Source: Pinus tabuliformis (Eukaryota > Streptophyta > Pinopsida > Pinales > Pinaceae). Taken from it: DNA of 64,000 nucleotides. The first letter of the stretch is position 1. Every line of letters begins with the position of its first letter. Below the pieces are notes generated by a model. The model did not search any database and was not told the DNA's origin. It worked only from the letters and a program-made list of their open reading frames with translations. The position numbers and the translations under genes are program-made. Positions 56,095 through 64,000 of the stretch are shown here, one piece after another. The stretch spans positions 88,332,069-88,396,068 of the forward strand of contig CM062820.1 in assembly GCA_031772625.1 (NCBI GenBank). Direction: 5' to 3'.

Positions 56095-58050
56095 TTTTAA
56101 AATATATCTATATACTTCTAAACAATCTTCTCACATTTTTAAAATATAACTATATACTTCTAAACAATCTTGTCACGTTTTTATTATACATTGGTAAGAT
56201 TGAATTTCTGAGGTACCATAATTATAATTAACAAAACAGTGCAATTTAGGGTTTGTGCATCCTTTTCTCATATTTTTAACAAAACATTGCATTTTAGGGC
56301 TTCTAAACAATCTTCTCAAATTTTTATTGTACATTGGTAAGATTGAATTTCACAAGTACCATAATTATAATTAACAAAACACCGCAATTTAGGGCTTCTA
56401 AACAATCATTTCACATTTTTGAAATATAAATATATACTTCTAAACAATCTTCTCACATTTTTATTGTACATTGGTAAGATTGAATTTCCCATGTACCATA
56501 ATTATAATTAACAAAACACTGCAATTTAGGGTTACTACAATTTAGGGCTTCTAAACAATTTTCTCACATTTTTAAAATATAACTATATACTTCTAAACAA
56601 TCTTCTCACATTTTTATTGTACATTGGTAAGATTGAATTTCCCAGGTACCATAATTATAATTAACAAAACACTACAATTCAGTACTTCTAAACAATCTTC
56701 TCACATTTTTAAAATATAATTATATACTTCTAAACAATCTCCTCACATTTTTATTGTACGTTGGTAAGATTGAATTTCCCAGGTACCATAATTATAATTA
56801 ACAAAACAGTGCAATTTAGGGTTTTTGCATCCTTTTCTCATATTTTTAACAAAACATTGCACTTTAGGGCTTCTAAACAATCTTCCTACATTTTTATTGT
56901 ACATTGGTAAGATTGAATTTCCTACGTACCATAATTATAATTAACAAAACATTGCAGTTTAGGGCTTCTAAACAATCATTTCACATTTTTAAAATATAAC
57001 TATATACTTCTAAACAATCTTCTCACATTTTTATTGTACATTGGTAAGATTGAATTTCCCAGGTACCATAATTATAATTAACAAAACACTGCAATTTAGG
57101 GTTACTGCAATTTAGGGTTTCCAAACAATCTTCTCACATTTTAAAAATATAACTATATACTTCTAAACAATCTTCTCACATTTTTATTGTACATTGGTAA
57201 GATTGAATTTCCCAGGTACCATAATTATAATTAACAAAACACTGCAATTTAGTGCTTCTAAACAATCTTCTCACATTTTTATTGTACATTGGTAAGATTT
57301 AATTTCCCAGGTACCATAATTACAATTAACAAAACACTGCAATTTAGGGCTTCTAAACAATCTTTTCACATTTTTAAAATATAGCTATATACTTCTAAAC
57401 AATCTTCTCACATTTTTGTTGTACATTGGTAAGATTGAATTTCCAAGGTACCATAATTATAATTAACAAAACACTGCAATTTAGGGCTTCTAAACAATCA
57501 TTTCACATTTTTAAAATATAACTATATACTTCTAAACGATCTTCTCACATTTTTAAAATATAACTATATACTTCTAAACAATCTTCTCACATTTTTAAAA
57601 TATAACTATATACTTCTAAACAATCTTCTCACATTTTTATTGTACATTGGTAAGATTGAATTTCCCAGGTACCATAATTATAATTAATAAAACATTGCAA
57701 TTTAGGGCTTCTAAGCAATCTTCTCACATTTTTAAAATATAACTATATACTTTTAAACAATCTTCTCACATTTTTATTGTACATTTGTAAGATTGAATTT
57801 CCCAGGTACCATAATTATAATTAACAAAACACTGCAATTTAGTGCTTCTAGACAATCTTCTCACATTTTTAAAATATAACTATATACTTCTAAACAATCT
57901 TCTCACATTTTTATTGTACATTGGTAAGATTGAATTTCCCAGGTACCATAATTATAATTAACAAAACACTGCAATTTAAGGTTTGTGCGTCATTTTCTCA
58001 TATTTTTAACAAAACACTGCAATTTAAGGTTTGGGCGTCCTTTTCTCATA
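56095..58050. repeat. Tandem array, composite unit of about 137 bp
   Basis: About 13-14 units are recognised by the repeated (c)attggtaagattgaatt. Spacing is mostly 134-155 bp, with exceptions of about 95 and 219 bp. Each unit combines a 42-bp part (acttctaaacaatcttctca ... ttaaaatataactata) and a 95-bp part (ttattgtacattggtaagat ... accataattataattaacaa ... gcaatttaggg). The longer and shorter spacings come from gain or loss of the 42-bp part. The unit occurs once at about 7060-7200 and once at about 15970-16080. It is non-coding. Confidence 0.9.
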
Positions 58051-58251
58051 ATTTTATTGTCCATGAGTAAGATTGAATTTTCCACACACCATAATTACAA
58101 TTAACAAAACAATGCAATTTACCGTTTGTGCATCCCTTTCAGAGTCAATGGAAGCATCGATTTTCTGTTTGTGCATCCCTTTCGAAGTGAAGCGCATTAG
58201 TCCAAGCAGACGAATGTTATTGACAAATGGGGAAGCATCAATTATCCGTTT
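58051..58251. repeat. Long repeat, third copy, after the array
   Basis: Matches 7210-7260 joined to 7528-7640, then 7913-7965. It is the empty site for the MITE and the 275-bp insertion of copy 1. Confidence 0.75.
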
Positions 58252-58735
58252 GTGGCAATAATTAATTGGTTTAATTTAAGTGAGAACAAGTCATCTAAGG
58301 ATGACATTTTATTCTCAAACAATTAGGCTGGGTAGTTACCCTAGCCCTAACTACTTCCATAAGGAAGATTTATTCCAGGAATCAAGAGGATGGGGGGCAT
58401 TTGAGACCTGGAGGAAAAGAGGAAAACTGTGAGATGTTGTAGGGACAGACAATGCTACCTTGGCAATGTCTGGTTAGGACCAGATAGCTACTACATTCAA
58501 GTGTAGAAAATCTTGAAGTGAATACCCTGTGAAGGGTAGCTAGGGGCGCAACCTCAGGCGGAGCAACGTTGGTCTCAAGGTTGCGAGGCAAATAATCAGA
58601 AAAATCTAATTCAGTATATCTAGAAGGGCGAGGAGAGATAAGTAAATCTGAATAACTTCTCTTAAATTACACAAGGTACTATTTACTTGTAGTAGAATAT
58701 TAACTAGTTTGATAATTTAGTTAAGAGATGTTACA
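58252..58735 (-). repeat. LTR-like block B
   Basis: Matches 15366-15885 over its length. On the minus strand it reads TGTAACATCTCTTAACTAAA ... TTATTGCCA, the TG...CA form of an LTR. It starts abruptly inside the long repeat (at ccgtttg, compare 7960). No target duplication or primer site was found, so a solo LTR with a rearranged flank is the best reading. Confidence 0.55.
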
Positions 58736-59655
58736 AATAAAACCAGAACAGGTTGGAATATTGTCCCTCACTAAAGACAATAAATTAATTAACTTGTAAG
58801 TAATTTCATTCTACCACAATGATTCTTGAAGGAAACATAGTAGAGAACTATTGTAGTTAAAAACATAGGAGAAATGAATAGGCCACAACTTCAAGAAAGA
58901 ATAATAGAATAGTGGAACAGTCGTGACAAATCACCACAGATAATTAGAAGAAAGTATGGCCTGCTATATTTTATTCCAATGAAAGACCCAATGAAAGCCT
59001 TGCGATAGTGAAACAATCATTAAAACTTACATAAACTCCAGAAGTTAGTAAGGTCTTGAGTTATCAAAGAAATTAATTTTAAGATTATAGACAATCCTAG
59101 CACTGGAAAGTAATTCATAAAGAAAAACAATAATAATGTTTCTGTTACGGGAAAGCAAACAGAAGATTACTTGCGCTGTCAAAGCAGGTAAACCATTCGT
59201 AGAAATACCTCTGAACGAATTTGACAAAAGGGTTTCTAGAATCCCCTCAAACCCAAGAGCAATAGAAAATTACATTGCGGTTTTGAAATGTAAATAGGCA
59301 ATACGACTATATACATACTATGCAATAGCAGAGTAGCAACTACCAACATTTATAGCTTGTGGAATGACAAACTTTCATAATAAAAGATTCGTGCCATAGG
59401 CAGCTGAGAATTAAAATAAGTCGAACAGAGAAATTAACGAATGCGAAGCTCTATAGCTAAATAGAGTCAAATATCCAAAAAGGGATTTACAAAGTTATAC
59501 AATCATCCTTTAAAACATTACACCATGAGTTCTCAGCTTCAATCTGATGGATTTTAAACTTAAAATAACCACAGAGTTTGTAAGATCATATAAGAACAAC
59601 TTTAGGGCCGTCTCGGTAAAACCTGCATACCAGGTAGAAATGTGGAGGACCCTGA
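58736..59655. other. No gene recognised
   Basis: AT-rich sequence between LTR-like block B and the gypsy LTR. Short frames only; nothing recognised. Confidence 0.5.
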
Positions 59656-60599
59656 TGTCACAACGGTGAATTGAAAAGATCCCGAGGGTTCTGTCCAAGA
59701 GCTGAACCAACCTGCAATAACACAAGCATAGGATTTAGACTATAGCATCCTTGTGTTTTCGAAAACAGTAAACAAGTAAAGGAGCAGTGAGGAGTTTGAC
59801 AAAGGATGTCACCAATAGATGGGTACCTGTTTGAGTGTTGAACCATGCAATCCAACCCTCTCTAGAGCAAGATGCGAACCAGAAATCAGCTGTAGCAACC
59901 AAAAAATGTAGTTCAGCCCAATAACAAACTCTTATGAACTAAAATTTGAACTAGCACCCGTGAAAATAAATCTGAAGGTCAGAATTACCTTACCAGAAAG
60001 GAGGTTGTCGAACAAGCTAGAGGACCAGGCAAGCGTTCAGAAGAGATACCAAATGATGAATTTGCCCTTAGAGGCCACACTATCTCCATCAAGATGAAAC
60101 TCCGGCCATTCGATCTGGAGGAGGACCGGATGCGTAGATCAGGCACATTTTCCTGCATGAGGACTACAATTGGAGGCATCAGGACATTCACCTCAGAAAC
60201 GAACCGCAACCCTACGGCATTCAACAACCCAAGAACCATTAATTCCACCGTAAGGTTGAGTTATGGCAATAAATACATATTTTGTATATTTAATATGAAT
60301 AAGATATGGTGGGATTGCGAATTGCAGTAAACTAAGTATTGGTACCATAAAGGCTTACTCATGAACTTAGATAACTCCATTCCTCGGGGTTCAAAACTAT
60401 GGCACTAACATTTTAATAGATTTGTAATTATTGTAAAGTGCAAACCATAGAAAATTTTATATATCAATTTGATGCCAACTGTATATGTTAATCTCGATTG
60501 TTTTATGATATCAGTACTTCGTATTATTCAAAGGTTGGAATATTCATATAGTAAACATTTTTTTTTACTATGGGTTATTCTAATTTTGGGTGTGTGACA
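59656..60599 (+). repeat. Gypsy 5' LTR (putative)
   Basis: The right end is fixed by the primer site. The left end is chosen because TGTCACA at 59656 mirrors the terminal TGTGACA at 60593-60599 as short inverted ends. It cannot be confirmed without the 3' LTR. Confidence 0.6.
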
Positions 60600-60601
60600 T
60601 G

Positions 60602-60613
60602 TGGTATCAGAGC
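60602..60613 (+). other. Gypsy primer binding site
   Basis: tggtatcagagc, two bases after the LTR, is complementary to tRNA-Met. Confidence 0.9.
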
Positions 60614-60663
60614 ACTTAGTTTACGAAAACTGAGGCCTTTGGAAAGACAATAATTGACAGTAT

Positions 60664-61990
60664 TTGTGTAATGTGCACAACAAAGAGCTAGCAATAGGCA
60701 TAGTTAGTATGAGAAGAATGGGAACCATACCGCACCAGACTGTGACAGGAGCAGGAGCAGCAACATTTCAGGAGACCAATCCTGAGGTACGGGTGCCGTT
60801 CGGAGAAGAACCACGAAACAATAGTCCCACGATCTTAGAAACTGTGCAAGAATTAAAGGCAGAAATGGCTCAACTTCAAGCAGATAATGAACGACTGATG
60901 CAGGAACAAGAAAAGATCATGAAAAGCCTGTCAGATAGACAGAACCAGAGACACACAATTCCCAGTCCTGAATAGGGAAATATGACTGGAGAACATGAAT
61001 ACCATACAGAACAAGCAGAAACTGAAGGTGGCAAAGAAAACCAAGAAGAAGAACCCGGAAATGCATCAGAGCACAACAAGCAAAAGAGACAAAAAGTAGA
61101 ACTTCAGGGAGATTTCCAGAAGATTAAGCCTCCAATTTTTGATGGCGAATAGGAGGAGGCAGCAAAACCTTGGCTCATTAACATGAACAAGTATTTCTAG
61201 CCATACAAATATGATCATAATCTTAAAGCTTGATTGGCAATCTTCTAGTTGTAGGGAAAAGCCACCTTATGGTGGGAGGAGGTAAAGACAATTAGTGGTG
61301 TAAACGAACAAAGCATAACCTGGGATAAGTTTCAAAGATCTTTCAAAGAAAAGTATCCAACTGAAAGATTTTATGACGAGAAGGACAAGGAGTTTCACGA
61401 CCTTCATGTGGGACAATTTTCCATAGATGAGTTCATAACCAAGTTCACCTCCTTGTTGCGATATGTCCCATACATATGGGAGGAAAAGGCTAAGGTACAG
61501 TGGTTTTTCAGTAGTTATCACTATTTATGAAGGAACGCCTTGAGTTCGATAACCCAAAAACTGTGGATGACATCATATGCAAGGCTCGAGTATGCTATCA
61601 GCAAAATAAGCAGAGAGGGGAAGGAGGAAAGAAATGGAATCACAAGAAAGGGAGTAAATTTTCCTCTGGTCATAAAATAAATAAATTTGTGATCAATAAG
61701 ATTCGTTGAGGATAGATGAATAGAAATCCACCTAGATTCAAAACCCCTAGTGAAACCAAGACTAATGAACAATTAGTAAGGACTGAAGTGGAAATGGAAA
61801 CCAAACCACCAATACAGTGTTGGGGATGTGGATAGCCTCATTATGTTCAAAAATTCCCACTTCAAAAGGGAACTGATCAGGTAGCACAGGGTCAAGAGGA
61901 ATCAACAGTCGGAGAAGTGGCAAGAAGCATGCAAAAAATCAATGCTGCTCTTGAGGACCACTAGGCAGAGTACCAACCGACTATGATAGA
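60664..61990 (+). pseudogene. Gypsy gag and zinc-knuckle region
   Basis: The first frame (60664-60975) gives a coiled-coil N-terminus (ETVQELKAEMAQLQADNERL). After stops, the retrotransposon gag core is readable at 61100-61510: FQKIKPPIFDGE, ATLWWEEVKTI, WDKFQRSFKEKYPTERFYDE and FHDLHVGQFSIDEFITKFTS, the LTR-gag pattern with a tryptophan-rich core. A degenerate knuckle CWGCG-stop-PHYVQKFP lies near 61820, with a stop inside and the last cysteine gone. At least six stops are present. Confidence 0.85.
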
Positions 61991-62523
61991 GTTTGAAGGT
62001 AAAATATTCAACCAAACTGTCTATTTTAATTGACCTCGAAGCTACCTTAAGTTATGTTAGCCCCAAAATAATAGGACAATGCAATCTTCAGACTGTTAAG
62101 TTTAAGAATTCTTGGTCAGTACAACTGGCTACTAGGGCCAAAAGAAGAGTGTTGGCCAAGGTCAATAATTGTCTCCTATAGATAGGAGGACAACCTATTA
62201 TGGCAGACTTAAATGTGTTGCCCTTAGGGTCATATGATATCCTCATCAGTATGGACTGGTTGGAGAAACACTGGTCTCTCCTTAACTGTAAAACTAAAAC
62301 CATTAATTATATGGATGAGGATGGGATAAGGCAGGAAATTCAAGGGATCATAAGACCTGTAAAGCTGAGACCTGTGACAGCTTCCCAATTGGCCAAATGC
62401 ATCTGAAAAGGGTGCCAGATTTATGCCATTCAAGTAGGGTATTCTGATTCCAAAGAAAAATCTGCCGCCATAGAGGATATACCAATAGTACAGAATTTCC
62501 TGGATGTATTTCCAGAGGAAATC
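61991..62523 (+). pseudogene. Gypsy protease
   Basis: The frame reads KLSILIDLEATLSYVSPKII, the aspartic protease site of gypsy elements, where the usual D-S/T/L-G-A is D-L-E-A, so the glycine is lost. LPLGSYDILISMDWLEKHWS follows (62215-62275), the conserved (Y/F)D-V/I-I-L-G-M-D-W-L motif before reverse transcriptase. Stops at 62179 and 62404 split the region. Confidence 0.85.
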
Positions 62524-63453
62524 TTGGGACTTCCACCAAAAAGAGATATAGATTTTACTATTGAATTAGTGCTAGGAGTTGCACTTGTATCTCGAGCTCC
62601 TTATCGTATGAGCATACCCGAATTAACAGAGCTGAAAATGCAATTGCAAGAACTCCTTGACAAGAAATACATTCGACCCAGTGTATCACCTTGGGGAGCC
62701 CTAGTACTTTTTGTTAAAAAGAAGGATGGAACCATGAGAATGTGTATGGACTACCATCAAAAACAAGTATCCCCTACCTCGTATAGATGAATTATTTGAC
62801 CAAGTAAAGGGGGCAACCGTGTTTTCCAAGATTGACCTTCGATTGGGCTATCATCAAATTAGAATCAAGGAAGAAGATATAGTGAAAACTGCTTTCGGAA
62901 CTCGTTATGGGCATTACGAGTTTTTGGTGTTACCCATTGGGCTAACCAATGCACCGACAACTTTCATGTGCCTTATGAACAACATATTCCATCAATATTT
63001 AGACAAGTTTGTGTTAATTTTCATTGATGATATTTTAATTTACTCACGGACAGTGGAAGAACACAAGGAACACCTCTGGATTGTTTTACAAGTTTTGAGA
63101 GAAGACCAGCTATATGCCAAATACAACAAATGTGACTTCTTTAAGCAATAGATCCAATATCTCAGCCATGTAATTACTAAAGAAGGAATAGTTGTGGACC
63201 CAGAGAAAATAAAGACCATAATGGAGTGGCCAGTGCCAAAGGATGTCGCTGATATAAAGTCATTTATGGACCTAGCTGGTATTACAAATTATTCATTGAA
63301 GGTTTTTCCAGGGTAGCATACCCTATTACCTCATTGTAAAAGAAAGGTAAGGTCTTTAAATGGATTATAGAATGCCAAAATAGCTTTGACCGACTTAAAC
63401 ATTTACTCACCGCTACACCCATATTAAGCATTGTTGATCTAAACAAATATTAT
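62524..63453 (+). pseudogene. Gypsy reverse transcriptase
   Basis: Motifs in order: [53 protein letters not shown] and [13 protein letters not shown], then after a frameshift near 62765 [55 protein letters not shown] and the catalytic [13 protein letters not shown] (F-I-D-D, normal for gypsy). A stop follows at 63149; the thumb and connection continue in broken form (about 63150-63450). The enzyme would copy element RNA into cDNA. Confidence 0.93.
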
Positions 63454-63822
63454 GTGGTGTCTACAAATGCTAGCAAAGAAGGTGTGGGTGGTGTACTAAT
63501 GCAAGAAGGCATAGTCATCGCTTATGAATCTAAAAAGATTAAAGAGCATGAGCAGAGGTACTCCGCCTACGATTTGGAACTAACAATAATTATTCATGCC
63601 TTAAAAATGTGGTTGCATTACCTATTAGGTAAGAAATTTCTACTAATGACTGACCATCATAGCTTGACTAATTATTTTAAACAACCCACTTTGAATGCTA
63701 GACATGCACATTGGGTTGATTTTCTCAATTTTGAAATTAAACATCTAAAAGGAAAAGAAAACCGTGTCACAGATTCACTAAGTAGAAAAGCTAGCTATTT
63801 ATATGAAATATCATTTAGTTAA
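63454..63822 (+). pseudogene. Gypsy RNase H
   Basis: The frame reads VVSTNASKEGVGGVLMQ, IAYESKKIKEHEQRYSAYDL, ELTIIIHALKMWLHYLLGKK, FLLMTDHHSLTNYF and KGKENRVTDSLSRK. The first catalytic residue is changed: T-D-A-S is normal, here T-N-A-S. The E in DLEL and the D in MTDH and VTDSLS remain. The domain follows the reverse transcriptase as in Ty3/gypsy pol. Confidence 0.92.
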
Positions 63823-64000
63823 GCACAAAACACATCTAAGGAACAAATTAAGGAGGCAGCAATGCAACACCCAGAGTATCAAACATTGTGGCAGCAAACA
63901 AAAATTCTAAACAATAAAGCACAACAGCTTGGGTATGAAGTAAACCAAGAGGGTTTGCTGATTTATAAAACAAGAATGTATGTACCCAATATAAAAGGCA
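63823..64000 (+). pseudogene. Gypsy spacer and integrase N-terminus (partial)
   Basis: After a stop at 63820-63822 the plus strand reads KEQIKEAAMQHPEYQTLWQQ and YEVNQEGLLIYKTRMYVPNI, the stretch between RNase H and the integrase zinc-binding region. The window ends before the HHCC motif. Confidence 0.75.

Larger units (their letters stand above)
59656..64000 (+). mobile_element. Ty3/gypsy LTR retrotransposon, right end outside window
   Basis: The element starts with a putative 944-bp LTR, a primer site at 60602 and the order gag, protease, reverse transcriptase, RNase H and the beginning of integrase, which is the gypsy order. The polyprotein is interrupted by many stops, and key residues are changed in protease and RNase H, so the copy is dead. 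The 3' LTR and one target duplication lie beyond 64000. Confidence 0.92.

Noticed and set aside
56095-58050. CRISPR-like array
   Set aside because: Units are long, diverged, lack unique spacers, and the context is a plant genome; it is an ordinary tandem repeat.
59985-60330. ORFs on both strands within the gypsy LTR
   Set aside because: Overlapping frames on opposite strands inside a putative LTR, without a recognisable protein pattern.

Overview
The window looks like intergenic DNA from a large seed-plant genome, most probably a gymnosperm (inference). It is AT-rich, most recognisable content is plant transposable elements, the LTR pairs are diverged (about 8-9% by eye), and the host genes seen are broken. 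I found no intact host gene, no CRISPR array and no prokaryotic feature. All identifications come from reading translations and motifs by eye; no database search was run.

Layout. 1-2607: 3' part of an L1-like LINE on + (RNase H, 3' tail, poly(A)). 2608-8560: first copy of a long dispersed repeat holding a decayed Copia relic, a 266-bp MITE with a 10-bp target duplication, and a 275-bp insertion. 9518-15367: complete L1-like LINE on - bounded by a perfect 18-bp target duplication. 15366-16640: LTR-like block plus another partial repeat copy. 16872-22295: Copia element on -, 5-bp target duplication, inserted 62 bp upstream of the TATA box of a class III peroxidase. 22476-23903: that four-exon peroxidase, with several frameshifts. 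24897-25400: a CACTA-like terminus with a tRNA-like sequence. 26380-34043: a Sirevirus-like LTR element encoding only a Gag with three zinc knuckles, inserted inside an exon of a cation diffusion facilitator (metal tolerance protein) gene. 34044-38549: the rest of that exon, then exons of an acyl-CoA thioesterase and a choline-phosphate cytidylyltransferase, all on -, forming a chimeric string of gene fragments. 40441-41760: unrecognised coiled-coil coding relic. 42423-42657: nested inverted repeat and AT microsatellites. 43085-47985: second copy of the long repeat. 47986-49827: AT-rich filler with a SINE-like unit. 49828-58251: third partial repeat copy split by a second Copia element (50039-55613, +) and continuing into a tandem array of about 2 kb. 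58252-58735: second LTR-like block. 59656-64000: a Ty3/gypsy element on + running off the right edge.

How it fits together. The structure is nested: elements inserted into repeats, into a gene promoter and into an exon. Homologous repeat copies supply empty-site controls for the MITE, the 275-bp insertion and Copia-1, and target duplications fix the boundaries of the minus LINE, both Copia elements, the Sirevirus-like element and the MITE. The coding capacity of every element is interrupted, so none looks autonomous. The most unusual items are the Gag-only element with palindrome clusters sitting in a transporter exon, and the co-oriented fragments of three unrelated genes beside it.
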